A program made the position numbers and the translations under genes. The notes beneath the pieces are model-generated. The model did not search any database and had not been told where the DNA came from. It saw nothing but the letters and a program-made list of their open reading frames with translations. From assembly GCA_019119555.1 (NCBI GenBank), contig DWWU01000040.1, forward strand, positions 1 to 42,984: a stretch of DNA of 42,984 bases, written 5' to 3'. Origin of the DNA: Candidatus Fusicatenibacter intestinigallinarum. Lineage in GTDB: Bacteria; Bacillota; Clostridia; Lachnospirales; Lachnospiraceae. Shown piece by piece: positions 1 through 7,072 of this stretch. Position 1 is the first letter of the stretch. Each line of letters begins with the position of its first letter.

Positions 1-93
1 GCCGAGATACGGAAGAAGATCTTCTCCGAAATACTGTGCGGCCGTTTTCATTACCCTGTCTTCCAGCTGCTCTGTGTTTTCTTTTGTACTCAA
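1..93 (-). CDS. N-terminus of a Rpn-like nuclease/transposase-family protein (partial, runs off left edge)
   Basis: Only the first 31 codons are in the window. The best start is a TTG whose codon occupies 91-93, because a GGGAGG ribosome binding site lies 5 nt upstream. An ATG two bases further up reads a different, Arg-rich frame and is less likely. The fragment is acidic and then reads LEDRVMKTAAQYFGEDLL. From memory this resembles the start of a Lachnospiraceae family of about 300-residue PD-(D/E)XK-like proteins often labelled putative transposases (Rpn type). No catalytic residue is inside the window, so the family call is tentative. A decayed C-terminus of what looks like the same family lies upstream at 665-844, suggesting an old tandem pair. 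Confidence 0.45.
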   Translation of the reverse strand, partial: MSTKENTEQLEDRVMKTAAQYFGEDLLPYLG

Positions 94-320
94 ACATACC
101 TCCCATTCCGGCTGCGGTATGTTCTCTCTGTGTTCGCAACAATTCGTCTGGTGAACTGTGATCCATTTCCCTTTTTCTACAATTATAATGGTTTTTTCGT
201 GACCGGACAACAGTATTGCCTGTTTGTTTTTTGCTTTTTGTTGGAAATATTGGCTCGATCCGAACCAGGACCATCTGCCCGCGCCGTCTTCCAGGCGGAC
301 AAACACTTCTTTCAGAATAA

Positions 321-388
321 GTCAAAAACCCCGCAGCAAACTACGGGACATCAACCGTGTAGCGCAACAGAGCTGCGGGGTTTTTGAC
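321..388. terminator. Bidirectional terminator-like hairpin
   Basis: A perfect 17-bp inverted repeat (321-337 with 372-388) has A5 on its left arm and T5 on its right arm, so it would work as a terminator on either strand. The loop contains a smaller imperfect stem (CTACGG near 340 against CCGTGTAG near 357). It separates the left-edge gene from the remnant at 665-844. Confidence 0.6.
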
Positions 389-401
389 CCTCGCGGCAGT
401 T

Positions 402-434
402 GCCAAATGGACATGCAGGCATGTCCGCTTGGCT
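402..434. repeat. Imperfect palindrome with GGACATGC core
   Basis: Arms GCCAAATGGACATGC and GCATGTCCGCTTGGC pair over about 13 of 15 positions around a two-base centre. A related piece (TGCAGGCATG) is near 4549. The stretch 435-600 around it shows no supportable gene: a minus-strand reading frame at 341-556 runs straight through the two hairpins and has no ribosome binding site. Confidence 0.45.
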
Positions 435-603
435 CGTTGCTCGCGGGAATAAAGATACGCGCTCCAACGCACGTAAAAAAATTGCAGAAATGCGGCAGGA
501 AAATGCAGCAGAGAAAATGCCCCGCACCATTCTCCGGTCTTTCTGTATTTTATCATACTGCGCTTTCAAAAACAAGCTTCCGGAATTATTTTGATATGTG
601 TTA

Positions 604-668
604 GTTACAGTTCAGTGGGTTGAACTGTTACATGTGTTACGTTACAATTCAGCCCGCCGAACTGTTAC
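604..668. repeat. Tandem pair of the dispersed GTAACAGTTCA palindrome
   Basis: Two copies sit side by side: 604-631 and 641-668. Each is a near palindrome with arms of about 11 bases around a GC-rich centre. They are members of the window-wide intergenic family described in the findings. The second copy ends inside the last codons of the gene remnant at 665-844 and supplies its TAA stop. Confidence 0.8.
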
Positions 669-844
669 TGTCCCTCTCGGTATTTCCGATAAATTTCCTC
701 GTCGCTGACTTCCATTCCCTCTGCCTTCAGAATCCTGCAGATTCTCTCCACCTTCTCCGGTTCCTCTTCCAGCACATCTGCAATCTGTGCCGGATCATAT
801 CCTCGCAGCATTTTCTTTCGAACCATAGAGATTAATTTGATCTC
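665..844 (-). pseudogene. C-terminal remnant of a Rpn-like nuclease/transposase-family protein
   Basis: An open segment on the minus strand reads EIKLISMVRKKMLRGYDP, then a short amphipathic helix-turn-helix-like stretch (QIADVLEEEPEKVERIC), and stops at 665-667. An in-frame TAG (845-847) lies just upstream, so about 60 residues survive. The pattern of a basic VRKKM motif followed by an acidic 'IADVLEE...KVERI' helix is what I recall from the C-termini of Rpn-type proteins. The N-terminal nuclease part is absent. An internal ATG at 826 could give a 53-residue product, but no ribosome binding site precedes it closely. The stop codon lies inside a dispersed repeat (641-668). Confidence 0.5.
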
Positions 845-900
845 CTAATAATGTCATACCACAGATTTCTCCTTCATCTTTCCCCATGGCCGGATGCCGT

Positions 901-1341
901 TCATTCTCCCAGCGCATTGTCCACCAGCATAATCATCTCCAGCGCGCTGCGGAACTCCACTTCCCGCTCTTTCTCTTTCCACACCAGCGTTCCCTGCCAG
1001 CTGGCGTTCTGCCGGTATTGTACATAGACGTAAAAAGTCGCGCACTGTCCCCGGTGCTCCATCATTTCTTTTTTATCTGCAACGGCTTTCCACTCTGCCG
1101 GTTTTTTCTGTCGCTCTTTGCCTGCAAAATTTCTCAGTATCACCGACGCCTCCGGGAAACGGATTCCATCATAAAATCTCTCCAGATACCGCAGAAGCTG
1201 AACAACATTCTCAAACCTCCAGGGTTCTTCTGTATAACAATGATAAATCCTTCCGCTGATCTCTCCCTCGACGCTCCGGTCCACGCACAGATTGATCAGA
1301 TTCGGTATCGACGCCCCTGACTGAATCCGAACACCACCCAT
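901..1341 (-). CDS. Conserved hypothetical protein downstream of the SARP-type regulator
   Basis: A 146-residue protein with an ATG at 1341 and a GGAG site 8 nt upstream. I do not recognise a named domain. It has no signal peptide or membrane segment, is mixed alpha/beta in character, and ends in an amphipathic stretch (EFRSALEMIMLVDNAL). It starts 41 nt after the stop of the frameshifted regulator (1383-2644), on the same strand, and no terminator is visible between them, so it is probably co-transcribed. A role linked to that regulator is inference only. The gene is intact even though its neighbour is broken. Confidence 0.7.
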   Translation of the reverse strand: MGGVRIQSGASIPNLINLCVDRSVEGEISGRIYHCYTEEPWRFENVVQLLRYLERFYDGIRFPEASVILRNFAGKERQKKPAEWKAVADKKEMMEHRGQCATFYVYVQYRQNASWQGTLVWKEKEREVEFRSALEMIMLVDNALGE

Positions 1342-1382
1342 TTTCTCACGCTCCTGTCAGTAAAATCACTCTCCGCATCGGT

Positions 1383-2644
1383 TCAGCTCCAGTGGAATTC
1401 ATTTCTGCGGAAATGCAGCCTCGAAGTATCATTTTCCACATCCGCCACGGAAGATACATAATACTCCAGGTTCTGCCGCCAGGACTTATGCTTCGCCGAA
1501 AATCTGTCAAGAATTCTTTTGAAAATAATGTCACAGTTTTCCTGATTCGTGCCTACCAGAAGGATCAGAAACTGGGACGGACTGTATTTGGTAAAGGAAT
1601 CTCCTCTCCGCAGACTTCCCTTGATTGCCACATGCAGATTTTCCGACAGAACCTCCAGCTTTTCCCGGCTCTCCAGCGGCCTCCCTTTTCCGTCGGTCAG
1701 AGAACATACCATCAGAAAGACCGACTGGCCGTTTCTCTCGATAATTCTCCGGATCAGACGGTAGCCGTCGCGGAAGCTGGGCAGCGTACAGTAAAAGGCG
1801 CCGTCCTCATGCTGCGGTTCCTTCAGACCGTCTTTGATCTCGCCGGCCGCCTGATACTTTCGGCTCATCTTGGCGCTCATTTCCCTGAACTGATTCATCA
1901 TCTTTTCCGAGGGCGTGATGCCAAGCTCCTCGAAAAACATCCGGGAGGTTTCCTCGTAAAACTGATACGCCTCCTTATACCGGTTCATGGACATCAGCGC
2001 GTCAATCTTCAGTGACTGCCATTCGTCGAACGGATAAATTTCCGCCGCTGTGGAAGTGAGTTCCAGAATCGTCTCATAGTCCCTCTGTTTCTTCATATAT
2101 TCACAGACACTGACAAGAGCGTCCGAATACATTTCCTTATACCGGACGCTGTTGATAATCACCCAGTCTTCCCCGGACAGCGCGGGAAGAAATTCTCCCC
2201 GGTACAGACGGCACGCCCGGTAGAGAAGCTCCATTCTCGGCTGTTCCTCCGTTTCCTGTTCTGCCTGTCCAAGCAGATCCAGAAAGTCAGCAACGTCCAC
2301 ATAGACATGCATCGGGCTGTTCCAGCGATAAAATCCATTTTCGATTTTCACATAGTCGTATTCCGGCAGTCCCGCTTCGGCCAGCATCCTTTTCAGTCTG
2401 TGGACCGTCACCCGCAGATTGTTCGCCACGTTGGACAGTTCTTCCCGTCCAAACAGGTCTTCCATCAGCTCCGTCCTGGGAATTCCGCACCGGCGCCTCC
2501 GCAGAAGGTCTCGTGCAGCAGAATCTGCAGCAGCTTTACCGCTTTCGTCGCCGTGTTCCGTTTGAAAGAAATCGCCTGGTCCCCATAGATCATGGAAAAC
2601 CTGCCCAGCATATATACCTTTAATTCAGGTAATTCCTTTTCCAT
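1383..2644 (-). pseudogene. SARP/BTAD-type transcriptional regulator, disrupted by a one-base deletion
   Basis: The start is the ATG at 2644 with AGGAGGA upstream. Reading begins with MEKELPELKVYMLGRFSM and a winged-helix start (ISFKRNTATKAVKLLQILL). The frame then breaks near 2479-2488. The second frame resumes with IPRTELMEDLFGREELSNVA and the recognition helix region NNLRVTVHRLKRML, then a BTAD-like helical domain (about 130 residues) and a C-terminal domain with RRGDSFTKYSPSQF resembling a degenerate GGDEF-like fold. The total length is 1262 nt, one short of a multiple of three, which fits a single missing base. A good promoter remains at 2772-2800. It could be a true pseudogene, a sequencing error, or a reversible or programmed shift. 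Confidence 0.7.
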
Positions 2645-2760
2645 TTTTTCCTCCTCCTGACACACCTGCATCGGCGTCAAGGTAGCTTTGAAAGGTTACT
2701 TCCAGACTTTTCTCCTCCCGACTCACTCGCCGCGTCATCAAGGTAGATTTGAGACAATAA
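2644..2760. repeat. Diverged local duplication in the regulator leader
   Basis: Segment 2644-2697 and segment 2707-2760 align: both begin with a T-rich CTCCTCC tract, continue with a (C)GAC.CAC stretch and end with GCGTC..AAGGTAG.TTTGA. The copies are about 60 bases apart and lie in the 5' untranslated region of the SARP-type regulator. The first copy contains the ribosome binding site. It may be a tandem duplication or a doubled protein-binding site. Confidence 0.45.
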
Positions 2761-2771
2761 TACTCTCATTT

Positions 2772-2800
2772 ATTTTAGTCACAGATAAAAACTTTGTCAA
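2772..2800 (-). promoter_or_regulatory. Sigma-A-type promoter of the SARP-type regulator
   Basis: On the minus strand TTGACA (2795-2800), a 17-base spacer and TAAAAT (2772-2777) form a near-consensus promoter about 130 bases upstream of the regulator start. That the promoter is intact suggests the frameshift is recent or an error. Confidence 0.75.
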
Positions 2801-2894
2801 TCATTCCTCTGCCGGATTCCATACAAAAATATGGAAAAAGTCATATGTTTTTTTGATTTCTTTCCTTTTATACCCGATGACTGCCGGAAGACAG

Positions 2895-2937
2895 GAAAAA
2901 ACAGCCGGTACAGCGCAAAATCACGCTGTACCGGCTG
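2895..2937 (-). terminator. Rho-independent terminator of the sugar isomerase gene
   Basis: A perfect 14-bp stem (2902-2915 with 2924-2937, arm CAGCCGGTACAGCG) with an 8-base loop is followed on the minus strand by six T. It lies about 100 bases past the isomerase stop. The rest of 2938-3041 shows no gene. Confidence 0.85.
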
Positions 2938-3041
2938 GTCCGTGGTTTTCGATTTCTTTTTTGGTTTTCCGCACCGCCTCTGCGAAGCGGTGTTCACTCA
3001 TGGTTTTCCCGGGGATTCCCCGGTTCCACATACGTAACCGT

Positions 3042-3986
3042 TCAGGCTTCCGCTTCTTTCTTTACCGCTTCCGCCATATTTTTCATGTACGCAAGATTGT
3101 TCTCCAGTTTTACCTTTGTCTCCTCTTCGTTGGAGAAATCTTCGATCGAAACGGTTCCGTCGTATCCGAATTTGTTCATGACAGAAAACAGACGTTTCAG
3201 ATCCGCCATGCCCTTTTTCAGCGGGCACCACTGGCGTTTCCATTTTGCCGCGCCCAGATCGTCTTCGCCGTCCGGAACAAGCAGTCCGTTTTTCACATGA
3301 ATATGTGCGATATAATCGCCCAGCAGCTCAAAGCTCTTCTGATACTCTTCAAATCCCTCGTTTACCATATTTCCCGGATCAAAGATCAGACCGAAATACT
3401 TGGGATCGAAGCCTTCCAGCGCACGGTAAGCCGCGCTCGGGCTTGCGATCATCGTATCCATATGGATCTCAAGAACCACCTTTACTCCATACTGACGCGC
3501 ATAGGGATCCAGTTTCTTCAGATCCTCACGCATACGGTCAAACAGCACCGGATACGGCGCCTCAGCCTTTGCAGGATCATACGGAACCAGACCTGCGCGC
3601 ACCTGTCCGCATCCGATGGAATTAGCCGCTTCCATAACGCTGATCAGCTTTTCCGTATCGCCGACCGCCAGATAGGTCGTCAGGCCGAAAATTTCAAGAC
3701 CCGCAGCGTCGCAGAGTTCTTTTGCCTTCTGTGCTTCCGCTTTGATATTGTCGAGAGACAACGTACTCTTATTGTTTCCCCAATACCGGCCTTCGTAAGG
3801 AATTTTCGGATCGTCCTCGGACGGCGCCGGAATTTCTTCCTGGAAACAGGTGTCCCAGCGTTCATAAGGTTTCTTGATCTCCGCAACACGCCATTCAACG
3901 CCATCGTACCCCAGTTCCTTTAAAAGCTCGATAGATTTCTCCGGACTATACTCCGGCATACTTACTGAAAATACTCCAAACTTCAA
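3042..3986 (-). CDS. Sugar phosphate isomerase/epimerase (xylose-isomerase-like TIM barrel)
   Basis: A 314-residue protein starting at TTG (codon 3984-3986) with AAAAGGAG 9 nt upstream. It begins MKFGVFSVSMPEY and has the typical opening 'ELGYDGVEWR'. It carries the metal-site pattern of AP-endonuclease-2/xylose-isomerase-like barrels: VVLEIHMDT near residue 170, FDPGNM near 205, HIHVKN near 232 and a late SIEDFS Glu. Family members isomerise or epimerise sugars or inositol derivatives in the cytoplasm using a divalent metal; the substrate cannot be read from the sequence. It is monocistronic: its own promoter is at 4034-4062 and its terminator at 2895-2937. No sugar transporter adjoins it. 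Confidence 0.85.
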   Translation of the reverse strand: MKFGVFSVSMPEYSPEKSIELLKELGYDGVEWRVAEIKKPYERWDTCFQEEIPAPSEDDPKIPYEGRYWGNNKSTLSLDNIKAEAQKAKELCDAAGLEIFGLTTYLAVGDTEKLISVMEAANSIGCGQVRAGLVPYDPAKAEAPYPVLFDRMREDLKKLDPYARQYGVKVVLEIHMDTMIASPSAAYRALEGFDPKYFGLIFDPGNMVNEGFEEYQKSFELLGDYIAHIHVKNGLLVPDGEDDLGAAKWKRQWCPLKKGMADLKRLFSVMNKFGYDGTVSIEDFSNEEETKVKLENNLAYMKNMAEAVKKEAEA

Positions 3987-4033
3987 AATACCACTCTCCT
4001 TTTTTGGTGAAATTATCTAAAACTCCTGCTATT

Positions 4034-4062
4034 ATTCTACTCTATATATACAAAAATTACAA
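4034..4062 (-). promoter_or_regulatory. Promoter of the sugar isomerase gene
   Basis: Minus strand TTGTAA (4057-4062), a 17-base spacer and TAGAAT (4034-4039) lie about 50 bases upstream of the TTG start. Farther upstream an inverted repeat TTGAC...GTCAA (4136-4153) could be an operator. Confidence 0.65.
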
Positions 4063-4157
4063 GTAAAAAAGAATTTTCTTACACTGCATAATTGTATGTA
4101 ATTTTCTGATTTTTGTTGTCAATTCATGTCGCTTATTGACTATAAAAAAGTCAAGAC

Positions 4158-4362
4158 TTTTCCACATTTATTTTTCCAAAATCTTCTTTTCTCCATTCTG
4201 AACAAAACGCCTGTTCTTCTTTTTCTTATGTAAATCTGGAAAAAATCGGTGATTTTTGGTGGACAATGTGGATAACTTCGTGTATAACTTTACTTTTCAG
4301 CAATTTTCAAGGGTTTGGATTGTGGATAACTTTTCTTTCCGATGTGGGCAAGTTGTGGGAAA
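4158..4362. other. AT-rich DnaA-box cluster
   Basis: Two perfect DnaA boxes (TGTGGATAA, the complement of TTATCCACA) are at 4267-4275 and 4321-4329. One-mismatch boxes lie at 4158-4166 (TTTTCCACA), 4279-4287 and 4343-4351, and a weaker TGTGGGAAA at 4354-4362. The surrounding 4020-4320 is strongly AT-rich in an otherwise half-GC window and has no gene. It could bind DnaA as a replication control or titration site. Against it being oriC: no dnaA, dnaN, rpmH or gyrB is near, and there is no change of coding strand here. Confidence 0.5.
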
Positions 4363-4460
4363 TTTTCGACGGCATTCGACCTGCCGGTTTTTTGTTCTTT
4401 TCTTTGTGCATTTTTACCATTAACGGTCTTCCGACGCCGCTTTGACTTCCCGTCCGTTAC

Positions 4461-4534
4461 CCGGCGGATGCCCGCAGACTCTGCGTTTTCATACGGTCTG
4501 TGCAGTGAATGCACAGACCTGGCTAAACGGTAAC
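4461..4534 (-). repeat. Long-form dispersed repeat (hairpin type)
   Basis: Read on the minus strand it gives GTTACCGTTTAGCCA, then a perfect hairpin GGTCTGTGCA / TGCACAGACC (arms 4510-4519 and 4495-4504), then GTATGAAAACGCAGAGTCTG and a GGGCATCCG segment. The same order recurs at 9872-9938 and 18703-18762. A minus-strand reading frame across 4290-4556 is made largely of this repeat and is not a gene. Confidence 0.8.
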
Positions 4535-4582
4535 GCGGATCTGCCCGTGCAGGCATGCAGCCCCTTGCCGGATGTATGATAC

Positions 4583-4658
4583 AAAAATGCCGGAAGAGCG
4601 AAGAAATCGTATCCGTCCAGCCAACTGAACTGTTACAGGAAATCTTTCGCTCTTCCGG
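4583..4658 (-). terminator. trxB terminator with a dispersed repeat in its loop
   Basis: A 13-bp stem CCGGAAGAGCGAA (4590-4602) pairs with 4646-4658 and is followed on the minus strand by TTTTT. The 43-base loop holds a half copy of the dispersed element (4618-4637, ending CTGAACTGTTAC). It lies 25 bases after the trxB stop, so it most likely ends the lipoprotein-trxB transcript. Confidence 0.75.
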
Positions 4659-4682
4659 GCACTTCTTTTGTTTCTTATTTTC

Positions 4683-5603
4683 TTATGAATACAGCAGATA
4701 ATTCTGAACGGACGTCACGCAGTTTGCACCGTCGGATGCCGCGGTCAGAATCTGACGAAGCTGTTTTGTTCTCACGTCTCCGGCCGCATAGACGCCTTTT
4801 ACACTTGTCACTCCATCTTCCTGCGCTTTGATGTATCCCTGCTCATCCAGCTCCAGCTTTCCTTTGACCAGTTCCGAATTCGGAGTAATTCCAACGGCGA
4901 TAAAGATTCCGTCTACCGCCAGCTCTTTCTTTTCTCCGGTTTTCTTATTGGTGAGCGCCAGAGCTTCCACTTTATTCTCACCTCTGATCTCATCTACAAC
5001 CGTATCCCATACCATTTCCACATTGTCCAGAGCCAGCAGACGATCCTGGAGACTTCTCGCCGCGCGGAGTTCGTCTCTGCGATGAATGACATAAACCTTC
5101 TCGCATGCTCTTGCCAGGAAAATCGCGTCCTCTACCGCCACATCTCCGCCGCCGACCACTGCAACCGTCTTTCCGCGGAAAAACGCACCGTCGCAGGTCG
5201 CGCAGTAGGATACACCCATTCCGGACAGCTCTTTTTCTCCGGGAACCTCCAGCATCCGGTGTTTGGCTCCTGTCGCCACCAGAACGGTTTTCGTGTGATA
5301 TTCCGCCTTTTTCGCCACAACCACTTTGTCGTCCCCGTCCAGTTTCAGCTCCAGCACTTTATCCCTCACAAACTCTGCGCCCATTTTTTCCGCATGATCT
5401 CTCAGAGTTGTTCCCAGATCCATGCCGCTGATTCCCGGCAGACCCGGATAATTGTCCACCTCATAAGTCGTCACAACCTGGCCGCCGCTGACGAAATTCT
5501 CTTCGATAATAATGGTATCCAGCTTTGCACGCTGTGCGTAAATCGCTGCCGCCAGCCCTGCCGGGCCGGAACCGATGATAATCAGATCATATTGCTTTTC
5601 CAT
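4683..5603 (-). CDS. trxB: Thioredoxin reductase
   Basis: This NADPH-dependent flavoprotein reduces thioredoxin in the cytoplasm. The 306-residue protein shows the FAD-binding GSGPAG motif near residue 11, the redox-active CATC motif near residue 135, the NADPH-binding GGGDVAVE motif near 155, HRRDELRA downstream, and the second FAD motif AAGDV near 280. Length is normal for the family. I prefer the ATG at 5603 over the ATG at 5612, because AAAGGA is too close to the latter. It follows the lipoprotein gene with a 22-nt gap and is likely its operon partner. No trxA is in the window. Confidence 0.95.
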   Translation of the reverse strand: MEKQYDLIIIGSGPAGLAAAIYAQRAKLDTIIIEENFVSGGQVVTTYEVDNYPGLPGISGMDLGTTLRDHAEKMGAEFVRDKVLELKLDGDDKVVVAKKAEYHTKTVLVATGAKHRMLEVPGEKELSGMGVSYCATCDGAFFRGKTVAVVGGGDVAVEDAIFLARACEKVYVIHRRDELRAARSLQDRLLALDNVEMVWDTVVDEIRGENKVEALALTNKKTGEKKELAVDGIFIAVGITPNSELVKGKLELDEQGYIKAQEDGVTSVKGVYAAGDVRTKQLRQILTAASDGANCVTSVQNYLLYS

Positions 5604-5625
5604 TTTTCTCATTTCCTTTCTTTTC

Positions 5626-6855
5626 TCACTGTTTTACGACCCGGATCCCTCTTACCAGGCCAAGGGCAGTGTCGACAGAAATTTCCGTATAATTTTCTTC
5701 TGTCTCGTCTGCATAAAACGTATAGATTTCCTTCTGATTTTCCGCATCCTCCGTCTTTCTATATTCTCCCAGATCCGCGGCAAGAAATACTTCTTCCGGT
5801 GTCCCCAGGGTAATATTTCCCGCAACCGTGATCGGCACCTTCGTCGTATCCATATCTCCGTACAGCGCCGTGATAAAGCAGTTGTTTACTGTCACAGCCT
5901 CCGAAGAATCGTTGCGGACATTTCCGAACAGCCTTCTTCCATCCTTTTCCAGCGTCACATAGCCGTACTGCAGACCTTTTACCGCTTCGTCGGATTCCTT
6001 CCGGTTGATCTCCCATCCGTGGTCCACCAGTTCCGCCACCGGTACCGGAAGTCTGTAATAAACACCGTCGTAGGAGACAATAAACTCGCTCAGATCCGTT
6101 CCCGGACCGTCCGGAGCCTGATAGGCTTCCACCTCCGGCGTCTTTCCGCTTATCGCATGCTCCAGCTCTGTGTCTCTGTTTGGATTTTTCAGATTCCGCA
6201 GATTCAGCTGCATCAACAGCCCCGTCTGATTGTCAAATCCCAGCTGCACCGTCCGGTTCATACCGAATTCGTAAGTCAGAAACAGATACTGTTCCTGTTC
6301 ATACCTGTCTTTGGGCGCCCCGTAGGCCGCAATCACATCGCCCTCCAGAGAATTCTGAAACACGATTTTCCCCGGAAGGTCCACATAGACCGTTTTCCCT
6401 TCTTCCGTTTCCGCGTCCACATGAAACCCGGCGATATAACACTGGCTGACCGGGAGTTCCGACGCCTCCGGATTCATAAGGTCCACCGTCACCGCACTGT
6501 CCTCCATGGTAAACGTCTCATTCTCCAGATACGACTGGGGGCTCACGGACGCCTGATCGTCCCCCTGATAACTCCATCCATTCCGGATAAATTCCTCATA
6601 CGTGAGAGGAAGCTGATAGGTCACTCCCCATACCGCAAACTCAAAGCTGCTCAGTTCATCCGAAAGAGAAACGTCATAGACAGGAATTCCCTCTCCCGGC
6701 AGATTTTCCTCCATGGTATCTTCAGGATCTTCATCTTCCGTACTCTGACTGACCGTTGTAATCGGAATTTCCTGCTTCCGGTTTTCGCAGCCGGAGAGCA
6801 TCCAAAGAACGCCAACCGCCGTCAATACCGCAAGACCCTTTCCATATCTTTTCAT
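5626..6855 (-). CDS. Lipoprotein with two related repeat halves
   Basis: A 409-residue secreted protein. The start is the ATG at 6855 with GGGAGGG upstream; an earlier ATG at 6879 lacks such a site. A signal peptide ends in a lipobox (LSGC, Cys near residue 23), so it is anchored outside the membrane. An acidic linker follows, then two halves with the same opening: EFAVWGVTYQLPLTYEEF...NGW and EFIVSYDGVYYRLPVPVAEL...HGW, each followed by an acidic beta-rich stretch and ending with related strands (VQLGFDNQTGLL and ISVDTALGLVRG). This points to an internal duplication. No named family is recognised. It sits just upstream of trxB. Confidence 0.8.
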   Translation of the reverse strand: MKRYGKGLAVLTAVGVLWMLSGCENRKQEIPITTVSQSTEDEDPEDTMEENLPGEGIPVYDVSLSDELSSFEFAVWGVTYQLPLTYEEFIRNGWSYQGDDQASVSPQSYLENETFTMEDSAVTVDLMNPEASELPVSQCYIAGFHVDAETEEGKTVYVDLPGKIVFQNSLEGDVIAAYGAPKDRYEQEQYLFLTYEFGMNRTVQLGFDNQTGLLMQLNLRNLKNPNRDTELEHAISGKTPEVEAYQAPDGPGTDLSEFIVSYDGVYYRLPVPVAELVDHGWEINRKESDEAVKGLQYGYVTLEKDGRRLFGNVRNDSSEAVTVNNCFITALYGDMDTTKVPITVAGNITLGTPEEVFLAADLGEYRKTEDAENQKEIYTFYADETEENYTEISVDTALGLVRGIRVVKQ

Positions 6856-6932
6856 CGCCTGCCCTCCCAAAGCAGCCATCCGTTCCTGATTTCATCGTTT
6901 TCCGGACAGCCGCCAACCGACAACTTTCTTTG

Positions 6933-7000
6933 ATACCACAAGCGCAGGGCAGAAAGCGCCGCCGCACAGGCGGCATTTTCGGCCCAAGCCGTGGATTTCC
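6933..7000. other. Hairpin series left of the cloverleaf
   Basis: Several short stems lie here: GCCGCC/GGCGGC with a 5-base loop (6958-6974) and CGGC/GCCG (6980-6991), bracketed by CCAC (6936-6939) and GTGG (6991-6994). It could be a decayed version of the cloverleaf that follows. The 9-base word ATACCACAA occurs at 6933-6941 and again at 7067-7075, bracketing the whole structured block. Confidence 0.4.
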
Positions 7001-7071
7001 GGTATAATCCCCGCACAGCGGGGCGGCACAATTTCATTGTGCCGGATTGCGCTTTGCGCAATCATTATACC
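7001..7071. repeat. Perfect cloverleaf (four-way-junction) inverted-repeat element
   Basis: The outer stem GGTATAAT (7001-7008) pairs with ATTATACC (7064-7071). Inside it three perfect hairpins follow with no unpaired base between them: CCCCGC-ACA-GCGGGG (7009-7023), CGGCACAAT-TTC-ATTGTGCCG (7024-7044) and GATTGCGC-TTT-GCGCAATC (7045-7063). All loops are three bases. Every other base is paired, on either strand. It lies between the divergent lipoprotein and DUF885 genes. It is not a tRNA: it lacks the T-loop, anticodon arm proportions and unpaired spacers. Confidence 0.85.
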
Positions 7072-7072
7072 A
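7064..7072 (-). promoter_or_regulatory. Extended -10 element reading toward the lipoprotein-trxB genes
   Basis: On the minus strand TGGTATAAT (an extended -10, TG-n-TATAAT) is formed by the right arm of the cloverleaf outer stem and the base before it. No good -35 is seen 17 bases upstream. If used, transcription would start inside the cloverleaf. The left arm holds a second TATAAT (7003-7008) on the plus strand. Confidence 0.35.

Noticed and set aside
341-556. Minus-strand frame of 71 codons near the left edge
   Set aside because: It crosses a bidirectional terminator and a palindrome, and no start site is visible.
2688-3923. Plus-strand frame of 411 codons opposite the sugar isomerase
   Set aside because: It runs through a terminator and the promoter of the regulator, and is the shadow of the isomerase gene.
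4020-4362. Chromosomal origin of replication
   Set aside because: DnaA boxes are present, but dnaA, dnaN, rpmH and gyrase genes are absent and genes on both sides point the same way. Kept only as a DnaA-box cluster.
4290-4556. Minus-strand 88-codon frame, with a similar peptide readable at 9760-9990
   Set aside because: The similarity comes from the shared dispersed repeat read in one frame, not from a protein family.
7001-7071. tRNA or tRNA-like gene
   Set aside because: Its length and cloverleaf shape are similar, but it has no T-psi-C loop, no 7-base anticodon loop, no CCA-side bases and no unpaired joints; all loops are three bases.
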